Origin: Oceanicola sp. 502str15
GTDB lineage: Bacteria > Pseudomonadota > Alphaproteobacteria > Rhodobacterales > Rhodobacteraceae
DNA length: 64,000 nt
Reading direction: 5' to 3'
Assembly (NCBI RefSeq): GCF_024105635.1
Contig: NZ_WYDQ01000001.1
Coordinates: forward strand, 3,472,501 to 3,536,500
Shown: positions 1 to 8,609 of the stretch, piece by piece
Layout: each line of letters begins with the position of its first letter
Numbering within the stretch: the stretch's first letter is position 1
The notes under the pieces: model-generated
What the model saw: only the letters and a program-made list of their open reading frames with translations
The model's database searches: none
Told to the model about the DNA's origin: nothing
Made by a program: the position numbers and the translations under genes

Positions 1-1076
1 GCGGTGCCCGGCGTGAGGGTGACGTTGCTGACCGAAGGCGAGGGCGGCGCCGAGGTGCCACGGGCCGCATTGCCCGTGCTCTCAAGTCCGAGCTTGCGGG
101 CCGAGGCGAGGTCGAGCACCCAGCGGGCGAGGTGGCCGTTTTCGATGATGGCAGAGCTACGCGTGGCGAGGCCCTCGGCGTCGAAGGGTTTGGAGCCGGA
201 GATGCGGGCGCGATGGGGCTCCTCCGTCAACGAAAGCCCGGCAGGCAGAATGGCCTCTCCCATCTTGCCGATGAGCCACGACGACCCCCGTGCGATGGCC
301 GCGCCGTTGGCCGCCGAGAGCAGGTGCCCGATCAGCGAGGTCGAGGCGCGTTCGTCGTAGAGAACCGGGAAGCGGCCGGAGGGCGGCCTTTTGGCCCCGG
401 AACGGGCGGCAGCACGAGTGCCGGCCCGCGTGCCAACGTCTTCAGGCGAAGGCAGGTCGGCGGCGTAGATGCGGTGCTCGTAGCAATGGTCGCGGTCCAT
501 CGCGGTGCCGGTGCCGGTGATGGCGGAGGCCGAGAGCATGTGGCCGGTGCGGGTGTAGCCGCCGGAAAAACCGTTGGAGGCGGCAAGGTGGATTGCAGTG
601 CGCCCGAAGCCTGCCGAGGTGCCCTCGATCTGGTCTACGCCGGTCACGGCGGCGGCGGCGGCCTCGCAGGCCAGCGCGGCCTCCTGCAGCGCGGCGGCCT
701 CCGGCTCGGAGCCGATGTCTGCCAGATCCAGCGCGGCGATGTCCCAGCTCTCTGCGAGTTGCGCCGGGTCGGCCAGCCCGCAGTGCGGGTCTTCCGGCGC
801 GAGGCGGGCCATGGCGACGGCACGCTCTGCCATCGTGTCCATGGTCTCTTCGCGCAGGTCGGAGCCCGAAACGCAGGCCTGCCGCTTGCCCACCAGCACT
901 CGCAGCCCGATCTCGGTGCCTTCCGAGCGCTCGGCCTGTTCCAGCGCCCCTGCGCGGGTGTCGATGGAGAGCGATGTGGAGGCCACGGCCATGGCGTCGG
1001 CGGTATCGGCCCCGGCGCGGCGGGCAGCGGCGAGCAGCGCATGGGTGAGTTTGTCGAGGCTGGGCGTCTGGGTCAT
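1..1076 (-). CDS. pmbA: TldE/PmbA-type metalloprotease subunit, 3' end cut by window
   Basis: The minus-strand reading from 1076 gives about 358 residues beginning MTQTPSLDKL and runs off the left edge, so the C-terminus is missing (the family is near 450 residues). The translation carries the PmbA/TldE pattern: N-terminal segment with GTEIGLRVLVGK, then VTGVDQIEGTSAGF, the TDxxxYEHR-type stretch and a SLTEEPHRARISGSKPFDAEG core. TldD/TldE pairs degrade peptides and mature small modified peptides in the cytosol; TldE lacks the zinc motif and supports TldD, which is not visible here. The start was chosen at the ATG following a GGAAGG site. Assignment is from remembered family sequence and is firm; the peptide substrate in this organism is unknown. 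Confidence 0.88.
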   Translation of the reverse strand, partial: MTQTPSLDKLTHALLAAARRAGADTADAMAVASTSLSIDTRAGALEQAERSEGTEIGLRVLVGKRQACVSGSDLREETMDTMAERAVAMARLAPEDPHCGLADPAQLAESWDIAALDLADIGSEPEAAALQEAALACEAAAAAVTGVDQIEGTSAGFGRTAIHLAASNGFSGGYTRTGHMLSASAITGTGTAMDRDHCYEHRIYAADLPSPEDVGTRAGTRAAARSGAKRPPSGRFPVLYDERASTSLIGHLLSAANGAAIARGSSWLIGKMGEAILPAGLSLTEEPHRARISGSKPFDAEGLATRSSAIIENGHLARWVLDLASARKLGLESTGNAARGTSAPPSPSVSNVTLTPGT

Positions 1077-1194
1077 TCAAGTCCTTCCGGGCAGCACTGG
1101 CTGCCGGACTGAGCTAGCCCCCGGAACCGCGTGGCGCAAGGCCGGAGCGCCGAAAAACCGGGTAGGGCCGGGCATCTGGAGAGGTGTGTACGGG

Positions 1195-1512
1195 TCATTT
1201 TCCGAGGGTGAAGACCACCTCGTATTCGCCCGGATCGACCCGCCCCAGCGCCGTGCTCTGCTGGATCAGTCCGGCTTCGAAGAGCGCCCGCGTTACCCTG
1301 CGGGCCGTCTCGGCACTTTCGAATTGCAGGTAATTCGTAACCTTCCGGCCATCGGTGCTGCGGAGGATGCTGGAAGAGACCCAGCCTTCCATGTCGGAGG
1401 CAGCACGAGCGGTGTCGGCCAGGCTTTCGATGAGCCGGTCCTGTCGGGTGGCATCGGTGAGGAAGACGTTGATCTGGGTGATGGTGCCATCGTTCGCAGT
1501 GATGACGGGCAT
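1195..1512 (-). CDS. Small antibiotic-biosynthesis-monooxygenase (ABM)-like protein
   Basis: 105 residues from the ATG at 1512, which has a good AGGAG ribosome site; a longer reading upstream has no such site and low-complexity sequence, so I rejected it. The protein starts MPVITANDGTITQINVF and has the ferredoxin-like ABM layout: beta strand, amphipathic helix (QDRLIESLADTAR), a GWVSSSILRSTDG strand and a final strand VDPGEYEVVFTLGK. ABM proteins are small dimers acting as heme-degrading or quinol monooxygenases, or as uncharacterised stress proteins. Nothing in the sequence fixes a substrate. It stands alone between pmbA and a DUF2125 gene, all on the minus strand. Confidence 0.65.
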   Translation of the reverse strand: MPVITANDGTITQINVFLTDATRQDRLIESLADTARAASDMEGWVSSSILRSTDGRKVTNYLQFESAETARRVTRALFEAGLIQQSTALGRVDPGEYEVVFTLGK

Positions 1513-1713
1513 TGGAGATTCTCCTGTCGGGCTGAGGACAGGGTATCGCCTAGGTTGTGCGAGGTAAGCTGTAGAAGTGCGCTGAAGCGGCAACGGCGCG
1601 CGAGTGCCGGGAAAAACGGCAGTGCAGTGCGGGCTTGCGCAGGAGGGGGGCGGCGCACGGCTCACGGGTCTGCCAATCGAGGACTTTGAGCGAGGCGGCG
1701 TGACTGGCGGTGC

Positions 1714-1743
1714 GCTGCTCCCGCCGGACCTGGCGGGAGCAGC
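1714..1743. other. Perfect 12-bp stem hairpin, possible terminator
   Basis: The arms 1714-1725 and 1732-1743 are exact reverse complements (GCTGCTCCCGCC / GGCGGGAGCAGC) with a 6-nt loop. It lies 15 bp beyond the stop of the DUF2125 gene on the minus strand. There is no T-tract on either strand, so intrinsic termination is unproven; it may instead protect the mRNA 3' end. Confidence 0.45.
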
Positions 1744-1758
1744 GAAGTTCGAATGCTC

Positions 1759-3261
1759 TTATTGCAGCGGGATCGGAATGCCGTTGGCCGAAACCGTGCC
1801 GTCGGGCGACACGCCGATCTCGGTCGTCAGCACATCGGGGCCGTCGCCGGGGCGGAAGAACATTCCCGACATCATCTTGACCCCATTGGCCTGATCGGCG
1901 GGCACGAAGCCCATCTTCACGAGGTTATCCAGCAGGCCGTTGGCGCCGGAGAGCTTGGCCGTCAGCGAGCCATCGGGCGCAGGCATGCCGCCAAAGGTCA
2001 TCAGGTCGGTGTTGTCGAAGGTGAAGGTGCCGTTTGCCGTCAGCTCGGCACCACCGGCCTTCAGCAGCACGTCGGAGATGTTCAGCGAGTGCACCTCGCC
2101 CGGCATGCCCTGCGGGTTTGCCATGGCCTCTGCATCCAGAATGTCGATGAGCCACTTGCCGGTGCCCGCGAGATTGAAGGTGAGCGTGGCCGGATCGCGC
2201 GGCAGCACGGTGCCCGGGTCGAACATGTTCCAGATGCCATCGGCGATGGTGATATCCTTCAGGCCGACTGCCAGCATGTAGGGCTTGGGAGCATCCGACT
2301 GGGCGAGCGGCATGATGACGTTGAAGGAGGTTTCTCCCATGCCCAGGGTGACTTCGGGGAGCGGGATTTCGCTGCCCGACATGGTCATGTCGAAGCCGGT
2401 GTAGTTGACCGCGTAGAGCACCTGCTCGGCGTTCAGCGTGACAGTGCCGGTGCCACCGTCCATATCGCCGGAAATGGCAAAGCTCTCGCCGTCCTCGGTG
2501 CCTTCCATTGCAAAGGTCGTGGCGCCGACCGAGGTGCTGCCCTGCATCGAAGCCCCCGCCTTGAGCATTTCAGGCAGTTTCTCCGGGTCCATGAACATCA
2601 TCTGGCCCTGGCCCGTAGAGGTGGTGACGAGGTCGGCCATGGTGACCGAGCCCTTGCCCTGCCCGGTCCCCTCGGGGTCGCGGCCGTCGAAGTCGATCTG
2701 CAGCCCCTCGGCGGTGAACTGCGACGAAAGCGCCTCACCGGCCTTGGTGTAGGTGCCTGCCGACCCGCTCACGGTGCCGGTGAAGGAGAAGGGGATGGTT
2801 TCGCCATCAACCATCATGTCGGCCATGGCAAACACCATGGACGGCGCGGAATAGGTGAAGGCAACGCCTCCATCTGCATCGGCGGCAGACATGTCGAGCC
2901 CGTCGAGCTGGAAGTTGATCGTCAGCTCGACCTTCTCGCCGTACTCGGGGGCCACCGTCATCATCATGTCGAAGGCGGAGGGCATTGCGATGGCCACGGT
3001 GCCATCGCCGTTCTCGGTGAAGGTCACATCGCCGATGGAGCCGTTGAGTGACATCTCCTCGACCTCCATGGCCACGGCAACGCCGCTGGCGGTGAGCACA
3101 CCGCCCGACTGGGAGGTGTTGGCGGCGGTGACGTTCTCGCCATAGGTGGCGGCGATATCGACCCAGGCTTCCCACGCCTCTTCGGCGGTGAGCGCCCATG
3201 CGGCGGGGCTGGCGACGCAAAGCGCGGTCGCGGCAGCGGAGAGGCGGAGGAATGATTTCAT
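1759..3261 (-). CDS. Exported DUF2125 family protein
   Basis: 500 residues from the ATG at 3261, preceded by AAGGACA. Residues 1-24 form a clear signal peptide (MKSFLRL, hydrophobic Ala-rich core, AWA-like cleavage near residue 23). The mature part begins LTAEEAWEAWVDIAATYGE and consists of repeated beta-strand segments ending in Gly/Thr-rich turns, with a C-terminal VSPDGTVSANGIPIPLQ. This matches my memory of the roughly 500-residue exported DUF2125 proteins of Rhodobacteraceae. Function unknown; the fold suggests a periplasmic lipid- or membrane-associated beta-rich protein. Its only cysteine (ATALCVASPAA) is in the signal peptide hydrophobic core and does not form a lipobox with the cleavage site. 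Confidence 0.72.
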   Translation of the reverse strand: MKSFLRLSAAATALCVASPAAWALTAEEAWEAWVDIAATYGENVTAANTSQSGGVLTASGVAVAMEVEEMSLNGSIGDVTFTENGDGTVAIAMPSAFDMMMTVAPEYGEKVELTINFQLDGLDMSAADADGGVAFTYSAPSMVFAMADMMVDGETIPFSFTGTVSGSAGTYTKAGEALSSQFTAEGLQIDFDGRDPEGTGQGKGSVTMADLVTTSTGQGQMMFMDPEKLPEMLKAGASMQGSTSVGATTFAMEGTEDGESFAISGDMDGGTGTVTLNAEQVLYAVNYTGFDMTMSGSEIPLPEVTLGMGETSFNVIMPLAQSDAPKPYMLAVGLKDITIADGIWNMFDPGTVLPRDPATLTFNLAGTGKWLIDILDAEAMANPQGMPGEVHSLNISDVLLKAGGAELTANGTFTFDNTDLMTFGGMPAPDGSLTAKLSGANGLLDNLVKMGFVPADQANGVKMMSGMFFRPGDGPDVLTTEIGVSPDGTVSANGIPIPLQ

Positions 3262-3397
3262 CGGAGAATGTCCTTTCGGGCGCAAAATGAAGTGGCGTCA
3301 TCCTCCCGTGCGGTGCAGGCCGGGTCAAGGGCCGGGATGGTGGACGAAACCCACCATTGCGTTATCTCTGGGGCGCATCAGACGCGGAGGGCGAGGG

Positions 3398-4150
3398 ATG
3401 GAGATGAATGGCAAGGTGGTGATGATTACCGGCGCGAGTCGGGGGATCGGGGCCGAGACGGCGCGGATCTTTGCCGGCGCGGGCGCGAAAGTGGCGCTGC
3501 TGGCCCGGGGCGAGGATGCCGTGGCAGAGCTGGCGGGCGAGCTGGGGCCCGAGGTGGCCTTGGCGATTCCCTGCGATGTGAGCCGCTACTGGGAGGTCGA
3601 GGCTGCGGTTGCCGCATGCGTCGAGGCTTTCGGCAGGCTCGATGTGCTGGTGAACAACGCCGGGATGCTGGAGCCGATCACCCACCTGGCCGAGGCAGAC
3701 CCCGAGGCCTGGGGGCAGGTGATCGACGTGAACCTCAAGGGCGTGTTCAACGGGATGCGCGCCGCGCTGCCGGTGATGCTGGCGCAGGGCGGTGGCACTA
3801 TTCTGACTGTCGGTTCCGGTGCCGCCCATGGCCCGGTGGAGGCGTGGTCGGCCTACTGCTCTTCCAAGGCAGGGGCGCTGATGCTGACCCGGATGGTCGA
3901 CAAGGAGAACGCGGAGCGCGGCATTCGGGCCCTCTCGCTCTCGCCCGGCACGGTGGCAACGCAGATGCAGCGTGACATCAAGGCCAGCGGCATCAACCCG
4001 GTGAGCCAGCTCGACTGGTCGGACCATATCGCCCCGGACTGGCCCGCCAAGGCGTTGCTGTGGATGTGCTCGCCCGAGGCGGATGAATTTCGCGGCGCTG
4101 AGGTTTCGCTGCGTGACGAGGAGATCCGGCGCCGGGTCGGGCTGATATGA
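3398..4150 (+). CDS. Short-chain dehydrogenase/reductase
   Basis: 250 residues from ATG 3398 with a GGAGGGCGAGGG site upstream. Classical SDR: NAD(P)-binding TGASRGIG at 11-18, NNAG at 87-90, and catalytic S140, Y153 and K157 (YCSSK). It reduces or oxidises a carbonyl/alcohol with a nicotinamide cofactor in the cytosol; the substrate cannot be told from sequence. Its TGA overlaps the ATG of the crotonase-like gene (ATGA at 4147), so the two are translationally coupled and probably act in one acyl or carbonyl pathway. Confidence 0.88.
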   Translation: MEMNGKVVMITGASRGIGAETARIFAGAGAKVALLARGEDAVAELAGELGPEVALAIPCDVSRYWEVEAAVAACVEAFGRLDVLVNNAGMLEPITHLAEADPEAWGQVIDVNLKGVFNGMRAALPVMLAQGGGTILTVGSGAAHGPVEAWSAYCSSKAGALMLTRMVDKENAERGIRALSLSPGTVATQMQRDIKASGINPVSQLDWSDHIAPDWPAKALLWMCSPEADEFRGAEVSLRDEEIRRRVGLI

Positions 4151-4800
4151 TCCGCGTTGCCGATGAGGGCGGGCTGCGCACCGTCACCATCGACCGCCCG
4201 GAAAAGGCCAACTCGCTGACGGGCGACATGCTGGAGGCGCTGGTCGAGGCGGTGACGGAGTTTGACGGCGGCGCGCTGGTGCTGACCGGGGCGGGCAAGG
4301 TATTTTCTGCCGGGGCCGATCTGGACGAGGCGAAGGCCGGGCTGGCGACGAGCCCGCTCTGGGAGCGGCTTTCCCACGCCGTGGCGGAGAGCGACGCGCT
4401 CACCGTGGCCGCGCTCAACGGCACGCTGGCGGGCGGGGCCTTTGGCATGGCGCTGGCCTGCGATCTGCGGATCGCGGTGCCGGGGGCGAAGTTTTTCTAT
4501 CCGGTGATGAAGCTGGGCTACCTGCCCCAGCCCTCCGATCCGGCGCGGCTGTCCGCGCTGGTGGGCCGGGGCAGGGCGAGGATGATTTTGCTGGCGGCGC
4601 AGAAGATCGGGGCCGAAGAGGCGGTGGCATGGGGGCTGGTCGACCGGCTGGTGGAGCCCGAGGCGCTGACCGGCGAGGCGGCGGCCCTATGCGCCGCGGC
4701 GATGGCGGCAGAGCCGAAGGTGCGGGCGGGCATCAAGGCGATGTGCCGGGGCATGACCGTTCCCGGCGTCACCTCCGCCGCCGGGGACCTGCCGTCTTAG
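4147..4800 (+). CDS. Enoyl-CoA hydratase/isomerase-like (crotonase-fold) protein
   Basis: 217 residues, shorter than the usual 255-265. Crotonase fold is evident: an N-terminal TIDRPEKANSLTGDM strand-helix, oxyanion-hole segments FSAGADL (53-59) and LAGGAFG (94-100), then ACDLRIAVPGAKFFYP. The two catalytic glutamates of rat mitochondrial enoyl-CoA hydratase align with G100 and V120 here, so classical hydration is unlikely. It could act as an isomerase or hydrolase, or on a non-standard acyl thioester. It is coupled by a 4-bp overlap to the upstream SDR. The end overlaps the convergent HNH gene by 32 bp. Confidence 0.8.
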   Translation: MIRVADEGGLRTVTIDRPEKANSLTGDMLEALVEAVTEFDGGALVLTGAGKVFSAGADLDEAKAGLATSPLWERLSHAVAESDALTVAALNGTLAGGAFGMALACDLRIAVPGAKFFYPVMKLGYLPQPSDPARLSALVGRGRARMILLAAQKIGAEEAVAWGLVDRLVEPEALTGEAAALCAAAMAAEPKVRAGIKAMCRGMTVPGVTSAAGDLPS

Positions 4801-5068
4801 GGTTGAACGCGGGCGGGCGCTTGGCGACCCATGAAATGAAGGTAGCGAGGCGGGGGTGCGCCCGGAGGGCCTCGGGGGTGGCGTAGTTGCGGGCCAGTTC
4901 GGTTTCGCTCAGGGTGGCGTGGATTTCCTTGTGGCAGATGTGGTGCAGAAGCACGGTTTCGCCGCCCTTGCCGCCGCGCAGGCGCGGCACGAGGTGGTGG
5001 CGGCTCTGCGGCACATCGGGCGGAATCGGCCTCAGGCAGAGCGGGCAGGTGGGCGGCGGCTCGTCCAT
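4769..5068 (-). CDS. HNH endonuclease-fold protein
   Basis: 99 residues starting MDEPPPTCPLC. A zinc-binding CxxC (C8, C11), then SRHHLVPR (H24, H25), GGKGG, and LHHICHKEIH (42-50) form an HNH/McrA-like beta-beta-alpha metal site. Small stand-alone proteins of this kind are widespread in alphaproteobacteria and are annotated only as HNH family. Start chosen as the only ATG in frame near the CxxC; the reading remains open upstream but becomes a shadow of the flavoprotein gene. It is convergent with, and overlaps, the crotonase-like gene and is divergent from the flavoprotein gene with 33 bp between starts. A DNA or RNA nicking role is only inferred. Confidence 0.72.
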   Translation of the reverse strand: MDEPPPTCPLCLRPIPPDVPQSRHHLVPRLRGGKGGETVLLHHICHKEIHATLSETELARNYATPEALRAHPRLATFISWVAKRPPAFNPKTAGPRRRR

Positions 5069-5101
5069 GGGGCATAGATGGGCCGAAAGGCAGGAGCGGC
5101 A

Positions 5102-6262
5102 ATGGATGCATTGGTGATCGGAGGCGGCCCGGCGGGGCTGGCGGCGGCGGAGGTTCTGGCCGGGGCTGGGCGGCGCGTGCTGCTGGCAGAGGCGAAGCCC
5201 TCGGTGGGGCGCAAGCTGCTGATGGCGGGCAAGTCGGGGCTCAACCTGACCAAGCAGGAAGAGGGCTTTGGCGCGGCCTATGGCACCGACTGGCTGGCGC
5301 CGATGCTGGAGGCGTTCGGCCCGGCAGAGGTGCGCGCCTGGGCGGAAGGACTGGGGCAGGAAAGCTTTGTCGGGTCGACCGGGCGGGTCTTTCCCAGGGC
5401 AATGAAGGCCTCGCCCTTGCTGAGGGCATGGCTGGGACGGCTGAACACCGTCGAGCTGCGCACCCGCTGGCGCTGGCGCGGCTGGGAGGGCAACGCGGCG
5501 CTGTTCGACACGCCGGGCGGCGCGGAGCGGATCGAGGCCAGGGTAACGGTTTTGGCGCTGGGCGGCGCAAGCTGGGCGCGGCTCGGCTCGGATGGCGCAT
5601 GGGCCGAGGTGCTGGCGGGCGAGGGCGTGGAGCTGGCGCCGTTCCGCCCCGCGAACATGGGGTTCGAGGTGGTGTGGTCGGCGCATATGGCACCGCATTT
5701 CGGAAGCCCGGTGAAGGGCGTGCGGTTGAGCGCAGGCGCGGCGGAGAGCCGGGGCGAGTTCGTGGTGTCGGCTCGGGGGCTGGAGGGCGGCGGGATTTAC
5801 GAGGTCTCGGCGGCGATGCGCGAGGGCGCGCCGCTGGTGCTGGACCTGCTGCCCGAAACGAGCGTGGAAGACGCCACCGCAAGGTTGGCGAAGGGCGGCA
5901 AGGAGAGCGTGGGCAACCGGCTGCGCAAGCGGCTGGGGCTGAGCCCGGTGGCGCGGGCGCTGGTGATGGAATTCGGGCGCCCCCTGCCGGAAGGCGCGGC
6001 GCTTGCCGCGCTGATAAAGGCGCTGCCGGTAGCCCATGGCGGCCCGCGCCCGCTGGACGAGGCGATTTCTGTGGCGGGTGGCGTGACGCGCGCGGCGGTG
6101 GACGACGGGTTGATGCTGAAAGCGCGGCCCGGCGTCTTTGTGGCTGGCGAAATGCTCGATTGGGAGGCGCCCACTGGTGGCTACCTGCTGACGGGCTGCT
6201 TCGCCACGGGGCGCTGGGCGGGGCAGCATGCCCTGCGCTACCTGAATCAAGATGTAGGGTAG
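5102..6262 (+). CDS. BaiN/HI0933-type NAD(P)/FAD-dependent oxidoreductase (TIGR03862-like)
   Basis: 386 residues from ATG 5102 with GGAG eight bases upstream. The N-terminal Rossmann motif GGGPAGL (7-13) is followed by GRKLLMAGKSGLNLTK, the hallmark of the HI0933/BaiN flavoprotein group, and the C-terminus has GVFVAGEMLDWEAPTGGYLL, where the flavin-contact GE(M)LD and GGYL signatures are present. Members bind FAD and reduce unsaturated substrates or act as unassigned oxidoreductases. The shorter TIGR03862 subgroup is common in Rhodobacteraceae. Stand-alone gene followed by a hairpin-rich spacer. Confidence 0.85.
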   Translation: MDALVIGGGPAGLAAAEVLAGAGRRVLLAEAKPSVGRKLLMAGKSGLNLTKQEEGFGAAYGTDWLAPMLEAFGPAEVRAWAEGLGQESFVGSTGRVFPRAMKASPLLRAWLGRLNTVELRTRWRWRGWEGNAALFDTPGGAERIEARVTVLALGGASWARLGSDGAWAEVLAGEGVELAPFRPANMGFEVVWSAHMAPHFGSPVKGVRLSAGAAESRGEFVVSARGLEGGGIYEVSAAMREGAPLVLDLLPETSVEDATARLAKGGKESVGNRLRKRLGLSPVARALVMEFGRPLPEGAALAALIKALPVAHGGPRPLDEAISVAGGVTRAAVDDGLMLKARPGVFVAGEMLDWEAPTGGYLLTGCFATGRWAGQHALRYLNQDVG

Positions 6263-6506
6263 TCGTGCCGAACCGCGCCTGCCTGGGATGCTCCCCCACC
6301 TGATGTTGGGGGATGGCCGGTTCGGCGGGCAATATTTAGCAATTCACGGAAGGGTGAGTCAACCCTCGGGTGTTTTCTCATCAGAACGACCCCGGCGGGG
6401 ACAAGCCGGGGTCGTTCACCCGGCGGGGAGGAGCCGGGCCTGCTCAGCGGGGTTGCCGCCTGTCTTCCTGCGCTTTTGGGGATGACAGCGCAGGAATTTC
6501 AAGGAG
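6263..6506. other. Hairpin-rich spacer between convergent genes
   Basis: The 244 bp hold no credible gene. Three inverted repeats are visible: a C5/G5 hairpin around 6292-6312, a perfect 13-bp stem 6384-6396/6405-6417 with an 8-nt loop, and a 9-bp stem 6465-6473/6488-6496. They separate the 3' ends of the flavoprotein (+) and VWA (-) genes and probably act in termination or 3'-end protection; none has a strong T-tract. Confidence 0.5.
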
Positions 6507-8609
6507 TTACTGCGAGAGGCTCTGTGCTAGGCGCATGAGGTTCACTGCCTCGGCGCGGTAGCCGAATTCGTCAGTCCCCTTGGCGCCATTGGCCATTTCG
6601 ATGGCATCGGCGTAGCTCCAACCCTTCAGGTAATCGGAGCCCTTGAGAAGCTGCCCGAAACCCGCGATGGCGGCGGCGAAGCGGGTTTCATCCGTGGCCT
6701 CGCCCATGCCTTCGGTGATGGGAAATTCCAGCAGCTCGCTCTCGCTCGCCCCCGGCTCCTTCCAGCGCATCCGCAAAAAGGCCAGCTCGGGGTTGTCCTG
6801 CTCGGCCTGTGCGGGGGCCACCGAGACATCGGCGGAGCCGTAACGAAGCGGGTCGTTCAAAACGGCAGGGGAGCCGACCGGCGTGACCTCGTAGATCGCC
6901 GTCACCGAGTGGCCCGCGCCGATCTCGCCCGCATCCACCTTGTCGTTGTTGAAATCCTCGCGCTTCAGGGCGCGGGTTTCATAGCCGATCAGGCGGTATT
7001 CGGCGACCTCGGTGGGGTTGAACTCCACTTGGATCTTCACGTCCGACGCGATCGGAAAGAGCGCGCCGGTGAGCTGGTCCACCAGCACCTTGCGGGCCTC
7101 GTTGAGCGTGTCGATGTAGGCGGCCTGGCCGTTGCCATTTTGCGCCAGCGACTGCATCAGCGCGTCGTTCAGGTTGCCCCGCCCGAAGCCGAGGACCGAC
7201 AGGAAGGTGCCGCTGTCGCGCTTCTTCTCGATGAAGTCCTTCATCGCCTCGGGCGAGGAGAGGCCCACGTTGAAATCGCCATCGGTGGCCAGAAGGACGC
7301 GGGAAATCTCGCCCTCTTCGGTCATTTCCTCGGCCACGGCGTAGGCCTGCTCCAGCCCCGCCGCCCCGGCGGTAGAGCCGCCTGCACCGATGTTGTCGAG
7401 CGCGTTCAGAATCTTGGCCCGCTCCCCGGCAGGGGTGGGCGGCAGCACCAGGCCGGAGCTGCCGGCATAGGCGACAATGGCCACCTGATCCTCGGGGCGT
7501 AGCTCGGGGAGCATGAGGCGCAGGCTCTGCTTGAGCAGTGGCAGCTTGTTGGCCTGGTTCATCGAGCCGGAGCTGTCGACGAGGAACACGAGGTTGAGCG
7601 GCGGGCGGTCTTCGACCACGGGCATTTCGCCCTGGATCGCTACGGTGACGAGTTGGGTGTCCGGGTTCCACGGGGTTTCGGAGACAACGACCGTAGGCTT
7701 GAACGGCGCTGGGTCATCCGCCTCGGGGGCGGCGTAGGCATAGGGGAAGTAGTTGACCATCTCCTCCACGCGCACCGCATCGGGCGGCGGCATCCGGCCC
7801 GCGTTGAGAGAAGAGCGGACGACGGAGTAGCTGGCCGTGTCCACGTCGATCGAGAAGGTGGAAACCGGCTCTTCGGAGGCCACTTTCACCGGGTTCTGCT
7901 CGGCCTCGGGGAAGGCCTCGGTGTCAGGCTCGGGCTGGACGTAACCACCATCCGAGGGCGGCGGCGGGACGGGCATGGGCCGGGTGACGCCAGCGATGCC
8001 GCCCAACGCGCCATTCTGATCGCCGATGGCAGCCCGCTTGCGCACGGTGGCGGCAGGACGCGGGGTGCCGGAGGGCGCGGGGGCGGGCTCGGCGGCGGCG
8101 ACATCGGCCATGGCGTCGGCTTCCATGGGCGCCTCGCTCTCGGCCAGTTCCTCGACGGCTTCGGACGCGCCGCCGCTGGCCGCGCCATCATCGGCGCGGG
8201 TCTCGTCGGCGCTGGCCACATCCTGGCGCACCGGGGCCTGCACGCGCTCTTTCGGCGCGGGCGTTTCGCTCACGGTGATTGCCTCCGGCCCGCCACCGTT
8301 CTGCATCTGCGGGATGATGACCACGGCGGCCAGCCCTGCGGCAACGATGCCGGTGGTGGCGGCCAGACCGGCCTTGGTGCTCAGCTTCGAAAACATCTCT
8401 CTCACTCCTTGCATCAGCCCCGCCTTTCGGGGGCCTTCAGGAGTGAGACGCGGGCCATTGGCCAATCCTTGGCGAATGGCCGCATTTTCTTCGCGCTCAT
8501 CGTCAAAAGCCTGCATGGCAAGGGCCATGGCGCGGGCCTTTGCCTGCGCTTCGGGAGCGGGCGGGGCGGATTGCAACGCCGCTTTCAGCTTGTCGAACTC
8601 GTCGGTCAT
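6507..8609 (-). CDS. Membrane-anchored von Willebrand factor A protein (YfbK-like) with anti-sigma-like N-terminus
   Basis: 700 residues. Residues 1-79 are cytosolic and helical, a hydrophobic helix spans about 81-100, and residues 105-240 are an Ala/Pro/Glu-rich periplasmic linker. Then come the vWF_A-associated segment (FSIDVDTASYSVVRSSLNAGR, split over 252-272), a VWA domain with MIDAS DSSGS at 345-349, and a C-terminal DUF3520-type domain. The ATG overlaps the stop of the ECF sigma gene (ATGA), so sigma and VWA protein are made together. The topology (cytosolic helix, one membrane pass, sensor outside) is that of an anti-sigma factor. The VWA fold is certain; the regulatory role is inference. 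Confidence 0.87.
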   Translation of the reverse strand: MTDEFDKLKAALQSAPPAPEAQAKARAMALAMQAFDDEREENAAIRQGLANGPRLTPEGPRKAGLMQGVREMFSKLSTKAGLAATTGIVAAGLAAVVIIPQMQNGGGPEAITVSETPAPKERVQAPVRQDVASADETRADDGAASGGASEAVEELAESEAPMEADAMADVAAAEPAPAPSGTPRPAATVRKRAAIGDQNGALGGIAGVTRPMPVPPPPSDGGYVQPEPDTEAFPEAEQNPVKVASEEPVSTFSIDVDTASYSVVRSSLNAGRMPPPDAVRVEEMVNYFPYAYAAPEADDPAPFKPTVVVSETPWNPDTQLVTVAIQGEMPVVEDRPPLNLVFLVDSSGSMNQANKLPLLKQSLRLMLPELRPEDQVAIVAYAGSSGLVLPPTPAGERAKILNALDNIGAGGSTAGAAGLEQAYAVAEEMTEEGEISRVLLATDGDFNVGLSSPEAMKDFIEKKRDSGTFLSVLGFGRGNLNDALMQSLAQNGNGQAAYIDTLNEARKVLVDQLTGALFPIASDVKIQVEFNPTEVAEYRLIGYETRALKREDFNNDKVDAGEIGAGHSVTAIYEVTPVGSPAVLNDPLRYGSADVSVAPAQAEQDNPELAFLRMRWKEPGASESELLEFPITEGMGEATDETRFAAAIAGFGQLLKGSDYLKGWSYADAIEMANGAKGTDEFGYRAEAVNLMRLAQSLSQ

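Noticed and set aside
5084..6250. Extended N-terminus of the HNH frame
   Set aside because: The extension is antisense to the flavoprotein gene; the CxxC and HNH motifs lie only after the ATG at 5068.
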